Shown here piece after piece: positions 41,317 through 52,332 of a stretch of DNA of 64,000 nt; position 1 is the stretch's first letter; every line of letters starts with the position of its first letter. Location: positions 868,001 to 932,000 of the forward strand of contig NC_068562.1 in assembly GCF_022201045.2 (NCBI RefSeq). The letters run 5' to 3'. Both the position numbers and the translations under genes were made by a program. Source of the stretch: Citrus sinensis (taxonomy: Eukaryota; Streptophyta; Magnoliopsida; Sapindales; Rutaceae). Below the pieces are notes generated by a model. That model ran no database searches and was not told where the DNA came from. It saw only the letters and a list, made by a program, of their open reading frames with translations.

Positions 41317-43166
41317 TCAGGCTCTTGGACTCAAAGAAAGTGTAATATCCTGGAAAACCTTCAGCCTCTTATCAATCTTCTTCTCAATTATCACCGAACT
41401 GTTGTTGCTGGCTTCAGAGCTCTTCCCTGGTTGTTCATTTGTTGAACCTAGAACTGCCGCTATAATGGCTTCTTCAAAGTCTTCATCGTCCGGCAAAAGA
41501 TACGAGAGTTTGTCCCCAGATTCTTCAGATGATTGAGATAGCCTTCTTGTCTTGTTTTCTGGTTTCTCAGGTTCCATAGCAAAAGGCCTGGTGTGCTCTC
41601 CCACATCGGGCAGTCTCATAGAGTTAGTTGCATTACCAGACCTTGTTCTCTTCAGACTCTCATGATATTGATTCCCAATTGGGTCTTTTACAATCGGCTC
41701 CTTCACAAATTTGGATGAATAAAATGGCGGTGCATCAATGTTCCATGAGTTCCCAAAAGGAGCAAGTTGTTGGACACCTCTTTGCTGAGCAAGAACAGTT
41801 TGATTCACAACTATGTTGGCGTTGATGTTCTCATCAGCAAAATTTTCCTGAGTTTTGATTGCATTGGCTGTAGGAAAAAGTTTTTTGACACTTCTATGCT
41901 TAGAAAGAACAATTGGATTCACATCTACATTGGAATCAATGTTCTCATCAGCAAAATCATCTCGAGTTTTGATTGCATTGGTGGTGGGTAAGATGTGATC
42001 TTTGCAAGGCTGAGGCTGCCAGATTGATGAAGAGCCAAGGAAGGCGTCAAAAAGCCTGCTTTGTTCAACCCGGTCACCCCCTTTATTCATCATTTCCGAC
42101 TCAAGATCTTTGAGCATTTGTTGTGCTCTTTCATAAGCTTTGAGATGGGAATCAACTCCTCTGGGACCGTCGGCAACTGCTGGTTTCACTCGCCGCAGAG
42201 TTTCTTTAGCCTCTCCAATTCTCCCTTGCTTCATCAAGCAAATGCCAAGATTGCACATCTTATTGTTATCAGGCGCAATTGAAAGTGCCCTTCTATATGC
42301 ATCTTCTGCTTCAATATAGTTGTTCTGCTGCATTAGTGCCCATCCTAAATTTCCCTGGAACAGAAAACTCTCTCAAATTCTCAAGCACTCATTTCATAAT
42401 CATTTAAAATAAAACAATAAGGCCAGTGAATTTTCTCTCACCAGTAATCGCGTTGCCTCTTGTTCCACAGAGACTTGAAACTTCTTGCCTTGCGACCTGG
42501 CTGTCTTCGTGCGCTTGCCGTTGAAAGCAAGCCCTTGTTGAATCAAATACAACTTATGCTTCAAAAGTGCTATTTGGTCATCCAATCTCCCACATCTCTG
42601 TGCACAAATTTATCCATAAAACCAATCAGTCAAAGCTCGGTACTTGCTTAATCCAAATAAGAACAAGTAGTATAAAAATGGGGAGATTTCTGCAGACCTT
42701 GTAAAGATCCAAAAGGATGTTATCGAGAGACTCCTGGGCTTGATCCGAACAACGGCTGCGCAATGATTTGATAGCTTCAATGGCTTCTTCAGCCCGATTC
42801 TGTTGCTTCATCACAATTGCCATATCTTTCAATGCGCTATCTACTCTATCCCCAGCATTAATGGCAGCCCAAAACAATGGTATCGCCTTCTCAGGGTCTT
42901 TATCCACCAACTAAAATCAACCCAGCACAAATCCTATCAATAAAGGTGAACCAAAAGACCACAATAAAAAATTGCATATTAAAAGTTTAAAACCAATTTT
43001 AGAAACTTGCCTGCACATTTTTAGCTCTGACATAAGGAGTGTCACCAACTGGGACTTTGTGAATGGCATGAAATGAGTCCGACCGGGTTCTCGAAACACC
43101 AAGTGGCTTCGCCGGCGATGAAGGAGCCGATTTGGTTGGCCGGAAACCAGGAGGAGCATTCCACAT
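41317..43166 (-). CDS. TPR protein of the POLLENLESS 3 / MS5 / TDM1 family (POLLENLESS 3-LIKE 2 type)
   Basis: Family members are tetratricopeptide proteins; TDM1/MS5 controls meiotic exit in pollen mother cells and relatives act in cell division or sulfur response. Four exons (43021-43166, 42698-42910, 42442-42597 and 41317-42354) join to about 517 residues. MWNAPPGFRPTKSAPSSPAKPLGVSRTRSDSFH is the family N-terminus, with an Arg-x-x-Ser-rich segment. TPR helices follow: ALKDMAIVMKQQNRAEEAIEAIKSLR, NILLDLYKRCGRLDDQIALLKHKL, GNLGWALMQQNNYIEAEDAYRRALSIAPDN and MCNLGICLMKQGRIGEAKETLRRV. The Ser/Asn-rich tail contains LFDAFLGSSSIWQPQPC and LPDDEDFEEAIIAAVLG. I chose the Met at 43164-43166 because the family starts MWNAPP; in-frame Mets at 43208 and 43178 add 14 or 4 residues. 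Intron 1 has a GC donor (CAG|GCAAGT). Confidence 0.9.
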
Positions 43167-43372
43167 CTCTTGCAGCATCTTTAAACTAGTAGTGTATCTT
43201 TGTTTCAAATCTTTTGGTAATTTAATTTAGTCTAAAGATGAAGAAGAGAGAATTAAAGAGATTGGGATTGAAGAAGAGAAGTGGAGGGAGATTTAAGAGA
43301 CGGAGAGGCAGAGAATGCAGAAGAGGAGTGTGATTTAGAGAGGTTTTTCTGGAGTACTTTTTGAATTTTCGA

Positions 43373-43404
43373 CCGTTGTAGTTACCGTTTTCCTACTAGC
43401 CGTT
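43373..43404 (-). promoter_or_regulatory. Cluster of three MSA-like (AACGG) elements upstream of the POLLENLESS3-like gene
   Basis: The MYB3R-bound mitosis-specific activator core AACGG occurs three times on the minus strand within 32 bp (43373-43377, 43385-43389 and 43400-43404). It lies 170-240 bp upstream of the start codon, and the last has the extended form CCAACGGCTA. Such clusters are known in G2/M-phase plant promoters; activity here is inferred. Confidence 0.55.
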
Positions 43405-43449
43405 GGCGTAGACTCTCTCCAATCATATACTCGCTCGAATAACAGGAAT

Positions 43450-44164
43450 TTTCAAAACCACCCCTGATATTAAGCGTAATTGTTCATTTACTAAATAGTT
43501 TTTATTTATTATTTCCACTAACGTCACATCATACGACGTTCACGTTCTTCGTAAATCAGAATTCACACCAATAACTCCATTCTGCTTCACATTTCTTATT
43601 TTTTCTTAGGATACGTCGGCAATTAAATTTTCATTTTGTTCTAAAAATTCCATAATAATCTTTACCACTATAAAGTGTTTGAAATGTCATAAAAATATGA
43701 AAAATGTTTGGTGTACAAAAAGATGAGAGAAATTTATCTTCTTTCTCTCTACCCACCCACTTTCTCTCTTCCCTTTTCTCTCTCTCTCTCTACCCTCTCT
43801 CTTCCCTTTTCTTCTTTATTTCTCTCATTTTTCTCTACACTGATACTACTCTAAAAATATATATCAAAAGCCAACACTCTTTTGATGATATAAGTTACTG
43901 ATAATATTTTGAAGGTCAAATATTTATTTGATCACATGATGTCTGGGTGGTGTAAGGAGGAGTTTGAGTTGTCATTAGATTAAGATAATAAAAAAGTTAA
44001 AAAAAATGTATGTAAGAAAGTTTTACGGCATATGATGCAATTAAATAAAATACATGACTAAATTCTAATTAGATCTTAAGTTGGATTCTCATCGTAAATT
44101 AACATAATCGTGCATTAAAATAGTTATTAGAATGAGATCTATAATATTGTCTAAAAATCTATTT

Positions 44165-44197
<33 letters not shown>

Positions 44198-45411
44198 ATT
44201 TGGGGTATAAATTTCAACTAAAATTGCTCTTAGAGACACTTACATTTTTTTTTTTTTTTTTGCTTAACCAACATTGCCTTATTAACTTCTCAGATGGAAA
44301 ATATAGGCTTTTGAAATAATTCATTTTTTTTGGGGTCAAATTCAATTGGTACCATATTAAAAATACAAAAATATTTAAAATGTACCGCCTAACAAAAAAC
44401 AACAACTAATATACTAAAGAAAGTCAAATTTATGATATTTATTTATTATAAATGATTTCAGAAAACACATTTGTTTTTCTTTTCTTTTTTTAAATTTTCT
44501 TCAAATGCCAATATGTTAAGATTAGGTGAATTTTAATTTTTTTTTATAAACATTATTTACCAGACACATTCAATAGTCTTTTGGGGAAAGAAATAGTTTT
44601 GGTTACAACTATTAATAAGTCTGTAATTTTGTACAACTTTGTTCTGTTTCGATATTATTATTTTTATTTTCTGGGGGGACGAGTTGGGCTTTTAATAACA
44701 TGTTTTTAAGTTTTAACATGGGAAGCTGATTAATTTGGGGCACCATCATTAATCCGCTCCAAATCATTTGGACACCAGTGCTGCTAGTAACTCTCATGGG
44801 CCTCGTTTAGCTAGCTAGACGACGCCGTTTTCCTTGGATAACATGTCAAATCAGGTCGCAGATCCCGTGATAATGCGCAAATTATGAAGAAGATAAGTAG
44901 TTCCAATGTAATTAAGAAATCCAAATGCAAATTGGATGGCTTTGTGGTTGCTGCTAACATTAATGATGGCTGCTTGTTGCAAATTTGTACCTTTTCCTCT
45001 TACATATATAATCTCCATTCCTAATCGCCTAGTCAAAATATATATAATCTCTTCTACTTTCTCAGTCTTTTACAGGATGATGGCATGAGGTGTTTTTTAA
45101 TTTTCGTACTAGATTTTGAGGATTAGCTAGGCTTTATTCTGCGCCATCAATATTAGTATGTTATATTAATAGTCATCTTACTATATCATGCAAGACTTTA
45201 ATTCCGTGAAGCTGTGAAACAAATCTTCATAATAACACCATCCATGTTTAGTTTCTCATCTGCAGTTTAAGACAGTATACTACAGGTGAAAAGAATGCTT
45301 ATGTTTTAGTGGAATATCATTCAAATCCTGTGGGTTTCCAGTGTTTGGTACAGTTCCATGTTAAGACGATTTGATGTTTCTTTGATCCCTCTGTGATTTT
45401 GTGCCTCTTAG
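43450..45411. other. Intergenic region before the LTR retrotransposon
   Basis: AT-rich spacer with a CT-rich tract (43738-43830), a (GT)n/(GTAT)n microsatellite and long T runs. No gene recognised. Confidence 0.5.
44164..44200 (+). repeat. (GT)n/(GTAT)n microsatellite
   Basis: Consecutive TG dinucleotides pass into TATG tetranucleotides. Simple repeat. Confidence 0.85.
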
Positions 45412-45416
45412 TTCCC

Positions 45417-47489
45417 TGTAACGCCACAAATTCCCATACATATTAAATTATGGAAATTGGGCTTTCATTGAGAATTATGGGTGGCCTATAACCCTTATTT
45501 AGAAAGGGGTACTAATTAAATAGAGGTTATTTATGAGATCATTTTGGAAAAGGGCTATTTTTCCTTATTGAATAGGGTTTCTTAAGATCCCCTATAAATA
45601 CATACTTTTCCCCCTTCCATAACCCTAAGTTCACAACGTTTATCCTTCTTCTCTGCTGCTCTTTACGCTCCTACCCAAATCTTAGGATTCAAACCTTTGT
45701 TTAGGAGAGAATCAAAGCGACGGGTAAGTTCACAACGTTTATTCTGAACAGCATGAGTATCTCGAATTTTTAAAGCTATATTTTCTGAACGAATTTTCTT
45801 ATAAAATTTATATTTCTGGAAACTAGACATGTAGGCTTTCTTGATTAAATTTTATTTCATTAAATTCAACTTCGTTTTCAATTTTATACGTATTTTGGAA
45901 ATAGAAACCACTGCACTGGAAATCCACGATTCCAGTATTGTGATCAGATTCACAAGACTATTTGTACCACCAAATGAACTCAAAAAATTCTGAAAGTTTA
46001 TATGTATGTTAATATATGTGTCTAGGATTCGCAGTTTTAATTTCATAATTTTCGGATTAGTATTTTATTTTATAAAAATCACGGAACCCGTTCTGTTTGG
46101 TTTAGATTATGTGAAAACAGTTTCGAATTTGCTGAGAAGTAAATAGTTTTTAAAATGTTTTTGATATCGGATTCTCTTGTAAATTTTACATGGGGTACTC
46201 ATGGATGTCCAGAATGGTTCCATAGGATTTTATATCATTCTGAGACTTGGATTAAGAGTTAAAATTCTGAGAATCAGACCTGTACGGGTATGAATTAGAA
46301 AATCAAATTCTTAGAATAAGTTATTGATTGTCATATCTTGTATTTGTTTAAGGTTTTGAAGGTGTTTGAGGCTCTTAGAAGCTTAGAGGTGTGTTAATCC
46401 AAGTTCATTTGTCAAGGTAAGTAACTTCATTCCTAATGTACTGGATATGTAGAAGTATTTTGATATTATTATTATAAGTATAAATGTTTTGATACTACTT
46501 AAAGGATTACTAATTTTGATAACAAAATTAGCTTTATGTAAATGTTTTCAAACCATTCTTTTTAACAAAGTATTTTATAAATGCTTTTTAATATGTAAAT
46601 GATTTTATGACATGACAACCTTTTATGATGTTATCTTTAAAATGTTATGCAAGCCTATATTATTGATATGAACTTTTATGAAACTGATACGAATGTTTTG
46701 TACCTATGTTTGATTTCAATTATTGATGATTGTATGAGATTCTTAATGTTTTGGCTCACTGTCCATAGTTATTCTGATTCTGATTCTGATTTTGATCGTA
46801 ATATACGATATATCTGTCTGGACCAGTACTGGGTTTCTGTTCTGAATGTGCACACGATATTCTGATTATGTTTCTGGCCGGGTCACCGGGACTATAGGTG
46901 ACACTATGTGACATGAGCTAACCTGTTTGTTTTCTGTATACGTATTACATGATTTGATTCGTAAGTAAATATGCTTTTGAATATTCTGAATTATTAAGAA
47001 TTTATCTTATGTTATTGTGATATATCGTTTTATGAAAATTATGGATTATGATATATGCTTTAAACAAAAGAAGGCTTGCAATATTTTTGGTATCGATAGG
47101 CCTAGTGTGTTAGGAATGGTTTTACTTACCGAGTTGACGGCTCACCCCTCGTCATTACTTTTTTGCAGATTAAGTTTCTTTTGAGAGGTGCACTTAGCTT
47201 TGGAGTTAATGATTTCCAGTTTCCGTTTGCTATTGAATAAGAGGAGGAATAGACTTGTGTTTCTATTTAGTTACTTTTATTATGAACGTGTAATTTGGAG
47301 TTTGAGACTTTTGTTATTATTTTTATATGTCCTCGAGAGAGATTATTTAGTATTTGACGTTTGGATTTATGGATTTATTTGAATAAGAATTGGAGGAATT
47401 TCAGTTTGAAACTTATGAGTAAAGATTAATGATTTGTGAGTAACCTCCTTCTTCACGTGCTCCGCACGTGTTAGATTTGGGGTGTTACA
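45417..47489 (+). repeat. Left LTR (2073 bp)
   Basis: Starts TGTAACGCC and ends GGGTGTTACA, so TG...CA with short inverted ends. It carries a TATA box at 45593. It differs from the right LTR at three positions I noticed (ggctcactg/ggctcattg, ctgattttga/ctgattctga and gagctaac/gagttaac). Confidence 0.96.
45593..45600 (+). promoter_or_regulatory. TATA box in the left LTR
   Basis: TATAAATA follows the GGGTTTCTTAAGATCCCC stretch, about 177 bp into the LTR. It is the likely core promoter of the genomic transcript; the same box is in the right LTR near 52509. Confidence 0.65.
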
Positions 47490-47493
47490 ATTG

Positions 47494-47505
47494 TGGTATC
47501 AGAGC
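47494..47505 (+). other. Primer binding site of the retrotransposon
   Basis: TGGTATCAGAGC lies four bases after the left LTR. It is the standard plant PBS complementary to the 3' end of initiator methionine tRNA. Confidence 0.9.
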
Positions 47506-47750
47506 AACTAGGTTAGGATTCTGTAGACTTTCTTTTACGGTTTAATTAGATTGTCTAATTAAATCGATTACATTTGTTTTGTAGACATGAAGAAGGACAA
47601 TATGGGTATGAAAAGTGTCAAGAATAAGGGATGGACAAATTTTCTTAGTTATACTACTTATTCAGTACTCTGCGCGCTTGCACGACCTTTAGCTATGAAT
47701 TATTTACCCCTTTTTAATTATTTATTTATTCTCCGTGTTATAGTCAAGAG

Positions 47751-50700
47751 ATGTCACGTAAGGGAGGTGCTAGGCATGCCTCTAGCTCGAGAGATGTTTT
47801 AGGTATCGCTGACGACGCTGACCCAACCTTGCACGAGATGGCTAACGAAGGAAATCCTATGATGCGCGCAATGCTTAGATTGATGGAACAACAAAGTAAG
47901 TTAATTCAAGATATGGCTAGAGGCAGAGTTGGGGCACAAGAGAATGTGCCAGTTGAAAGGCAAGGTGGCGCAAGAGATCATGGGGCTATGGTGAACTTAG
48001 AACGATTTAAGAAATTGGGACCACCTACCTTTCAGGGGACTGCCGATCCCATGGTTGCAGAGGCATGGCTAAAACAGATGGAGAAGATATTTGTGGCTAT
48101 GGGTTGTAATGATGATCAAAGGGTAATATTAGCCTCATTTGTCCTTCAGGGTGAGGCAGACCACTGGTGGGATGCCAAATCTCGTCTTATAAGGGCTGAC
48201 TTGCAAGATGCACCCATTACTTGGGAGTTATTTTTGGAGGCTTTTCATGAAAAGTATTTTCCTGAACGAGTTCGACATCAGATGGAGGCTGATTTCTTGA
48301 GGTTGACTCAAGGAACAAAGTCTGTTGCGGAGTATGAGGAACAATTTACTGCCCTCTCTCGTTTTGCTCATACCTTGGTTGCTAATGAAGGTAGTAAGTG
48401 TAGGAAGTTCCTGGAAGGGTTACGTCCTAACATTAAAGGGCGATTGACCATCCTTAAGATTAACAATTATGCCGATTTGGTGGACCAAGCAATTCTTGCG
48501 GAGAAGGATATTCTTGAAGCCCAAGTTACAAGGGATCAGAGAAATAAGAAGAATCCACAAGGTGGACCGCAAAATGGAAGTTCTTATAGGCAGGGTCCTC
48601 ACTCCCAGAAGTATAATGGTGGAGGTAACAAATGGGATAACAAGGGTGTTCCTGATGACACTGCTCGGAGGAACTACCCCATTTGTCGACATTGTGAAAG
48701 GAGGCACCCTGGTGAATGCCATTGGAAAACTGGAGCTTGTTTTGCTTGTGGAGAATCTGGGCATAGGATTATGGATTGCCCAAAGAGACGTAGCGAGACT
48801 ACAAATACTTCGACTAACGAAGGGCAGAGGAAGAAACCGAGGGTGCAAGGGCGTGTTTTTGCACTAACAGAAAAAGATGCTGAGGTGTCCAATGATGTAG
48901 TATCAGGTACATTGTCCTTATTCTCTAGAGAAGCCAAAGTTCTTTTTGATCCTGGTGCTACACATTCATTTGTATCTTGTGTGTTTGCCCGTTATGCTAA
49001 TGTGCCTATCACACCACTGGATGTTCACGTGACAATTAGTACCCCTATGGGGGATTGCCAGTTTATAGATCATGTCTATAAGTCATGTGTGATCAGATTG
49101 TGTGATAAAGAATTCCTTGTGGATCTCCTACCTTTAGAGATGCACGATTTTGATTTGATTTTGGGGATGGATTGGTTAGGACCTTACCATGTTTCAATAG
49201 ATTGTTTTGCTAAGGAAATTATTTTTCGCCTACCTGGTGAGGAAGAATTTCATTTTCAAGGGAATCATAAGAGTCATAAAGCTTTGATTTCTATGGTTAA
49301 GGCAATGAAAATGCTAAAGAAGGGGTGTGAAGGATTTTTAGCGTATATAGTTGCTGACCATCCCGATGGGGCGTGCCTTGAAGACATTCCTATTGTAAGG
49401 GAGTTTATTGATGTATTTCCTGAAGATCTTCCGGGACTACCCCCAGATCGAGAGGTTGAGTTTACTATAGAATTAGTTCCTGGTACTACACCTATATCCA
49501 AGGCACCATATCGGATGGCACCCATTGAATTAAAAGAACTAAAGGTCCAGCTACAACAATTACTAGATAAGGGTTTCATTCATCCTAGTGTGTCGCCTTG
49601 GGGTGCTCCCGTTTTGTTCGTAAAGAAGAAAGATGGTTCAATGAGGTTGTGTATAGACTACCGGCAGTTGAATATGGTTACCGTCAAGAATAAATACCCT
49701 CTTCCCCGAATTGATGACCTCTTTGATCAATTACGAGGTGCAGCGGTATTCTCTAAAATTGATTTACGATCTGGCTACCATCAATTGAAAATAAGAAGTG
49801 AGGATGTATCGAAGACAGCTTTTCGAACTCGTTATGGACACTATGAGTTCTTAGTTATGCCTTTTGGATTAACTAATGCTCCTGCAGCGTTCATGGATTT
49901 GATGAATAGGATCTTCCAACCTTATCTTGACCAGTTTGTCATCGTCTTTATTGATGACATATTAATTTACTCTAAGAGTAAGAAGGAGCATGAGACGCAC
50001 CTGAGGATTGTATTAGAAACATTGCGGGAGAAGAAGTTGTATGGAAAATTTAAGAAATGTGAGTTTTGGCTTGATCGTGTGATGTTTTTGGGACATACAG
50101 TGACGAAGGATGGTATTTCAGCAGATCCAGCCAAAGTGGAGGTAATTGTGAATTGGGAAAGGCCTGCTAGTGTGACTGAAGTAAGGAGTTTCTTAGGATT
50201 GGCAGGTTATTATAGGCGCTTTGTCAAAGGATTTTCTAGCACAGCACCATTGACTAATTTGACTAAGAAGAATGTGAAGTTCAATTGGGATGAGGCATGT
50301 GAAAAGAGCTTTCAAGAGCTCAAGAGTCATTTGGTGACTGCCCCTGTTTTAACTCTCCCTTCTGAAGGTGGAGGTTTTGTGATTTACAGTGATGCTTCCA
50401 GAAAAGGTTTGGGTTGCGTTTTAATGCAACATGGTAAGGTTATAGCATATGCTTCTAGGCAGCTAAAGAATCATGAACAAAACTACCCAACACATGATTT
50501 GGAATTGGCTGCTATAGTGTTTGCTCTAAAAATCTGGAGACACTATTTGTATGGGGAGACTTGTGAGATCTTCACCGATCATAAGAGTTTGAAGTACTTG
50601 TTTACTCAAAAGGAATTGAATTTGAGGCAAAGAAGATGGTTGGAGTTGGTAAAGGATTTTGATTGTTCTATTAATTACCATCCAGGTAAGGCAAATGTGG

Positions 50701-52283
50701 TAGCGGATGCCTTGAGTAGGAAATCATCTGGGTGCATGGCTCATCTTATCACCATGCAATCTCATTTGGTAAAAGACTTGAGGAGATGTGGGATTGAGGT
50801 AGTTACTCATGGGCAAGCAGACGTGTTAGCACATTTGACAGTCCAACCCACTCTAATTGATAGAGTTAAGGTAGCTCAGAAGAACGACATAGAACTCAAT
50901 AAAATCCGTGAAGATGTGAGCAAAAGACATAAGCCCGGATTTAGACTTGATAATGGGGATGGATTATGGTTGGGACAAAGGTTATGCGTGCCAGCAGACG
51001 AAGAGTTGAAGGCGGAGATCTTAAGAGAAGCTCATGAATCATCTTACAGTATGCATCCTGGTAGTACTAAGATGTATCGTGATCTAAAGCAAAGTTTTTG
51101 GTGGAGGAATATGAAGAGAGATATTGCTGCTTTTGTGTCTCGGTGTTTAGTCTGCCAACAAGTAAAGATTGAGCATCAAAGACCAGCAGGAACTTTACAA
51201 ACGCTTCCTATTCCTCAGTGGAAATGGGAACACATAACAATGGATTTCGTTTCTGGATTACCTCGTTCTAGGAGGGGATGTGATTGCATTTGGGTAATTG
51301 TTGATCGATTGACGAAATCAGCTCATTTCTTGGCAAGGAAGAGTACAGACAATGTAGGGCAACTAGCTAAGTTGTTCATTAAGGAGATAGTGAGGCTTCA
51401 TGGGGTTCCAGTGTCAATAGTGTCTGATAGAGATCCACTGTTCACTTCAAGATTTTGGGCTAGCTTACATAAAGAGTTGGGGACGAAATTGAGATTTAGC
51501 ACTGCTTTTCATCCACAGACAGATGGGCAATCCGAAAGGACTATTCAAACCCTTGAGGATATGCTTCGAGCTTGCGTCCTAGACTTGAGTGGTGGTTGGG
51601 AAGAGCACCTAATGTTGATCGAATTTGCTTATAACAATAGCTTCCATTCGAGTATTGGCATGGCACCATTTGAGGCATTATATGGAAGAAAGTGTAGGTC
51701 CCCAATCTGCTGGGATGAAGTTGGTGAAAGAAAACTTTTGGGTCCAGAATTAATACAGATTACTGTTGATAAAATCAAGTTGATTAGAGGACGTCTTTAA
51801 ACAGCTCAGAGCAGACAGAAGAGTTATGCAGATCGTCGTAGACGTGAGTTGGAATTCGAAAAAGGAGATTTTGTTTTCTTGAAAGTATCGCCATGGAAAG
51901 GGGTGTTTCGGTTCGGGAAGACAGGAAAGCTTAGCCCTAGATTTATTGGACCATTTGAGATTTTAGAGAGAATTGGTCCGGTGGCCTATCGCATAGCTTT
52001 ACCACCAAGTCTGTCTAGGCTTCACAATGTATTTCATGTGTCTGTGTTAAGAAAGTACATTGCAGACCCTTTACATGTGCTAGACTATCAACCGATTCAG
52101 ATAAATGAAGACATGTCGTATGAGGAACAGCCTATTGAGATTGTCGATCGAGACGAACAAGTATTAAGGAATAGAGTTATTCCCCTAGTGAAGGTACGAT
52201 GGATGAATCATTCTATTGAGGAAGCCACTTGGGAGAGAGAAGCAGAAATGTTGGAGAAGTATCCTCAACTCTTCCATGCATAA
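47751..52283 (+). pseudogene. Gag-pol polyprotein of the chromovirus, interrupted by one in-frame stop
   Basis: The frame from 47751 runs 1349 codons to TAA at 51798-51800, and the same frame continues to 52283. Domains by residue: retrotransposon gag about 85-230; zinc knuckle [14 protein letters not shown] near 329; aspartic protease DPGATHSF near 400 (Pro where many families have Ser or Thr); reverse transcriptase about 560-790 with the catalytic FIDDILIYS near 734; RNase H from [10 protein letters not shown] near 878; integrase HHCC zinc finger near 1095-1140 and core with DFVSGLP, SDRDPLF and a Glu in DGQSE. After the stop come the integrase C-terminal region and a chromodomain-like end ([18 protein letters not shown]). 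All catalytic motifs are present. The stop separates the integrase core from its targeting tail, so a full-length polyprotein cannot be made without readthrough. Confidence 0.93.
51798..51800 (+). other. In-frame TAA stop inside the polyprotein
   Basis: The stop falls in a segment well conserved in relatives, just before [15 protein letters not shown]. Frame and sequence continue undisturbed on both sides, consistent with a single-base nonsense change. Confidence 0.9.
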
Positions 52284-52318
52284 GGTAACCTTTTAATTTC
52301 GAGGACGAAATTTTTGTT

Positions 52319-52331
52319 AGGAGGGGAGAAA
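52319..52331 (+). other. Polypurine tract of the retrotransposon
   Basis: AGGAGGGGAGAAA directly precedes the right LTR; it is the plus-strand priming site. The upstream phrase TTCGAGGACGAA is also usual in this clade. Confidence 0.85.
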
Positions 52332-52332
52332 T

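Noticed and set aside
45852-47382. Small open frames inside the left LTR (64, 72 and 64 codons), repeated in the right LTR
   Set aside because: They recur only because the LTRs are duplicates; no codon bias or family resemblance, and they overlap promoter and leader sequence.
48420-49579. Minus-strand and +1-frame open stretches of 87-142 codons within gag-pol
   Set aside because: Shadows of the long plus-strand polyprotein frame.
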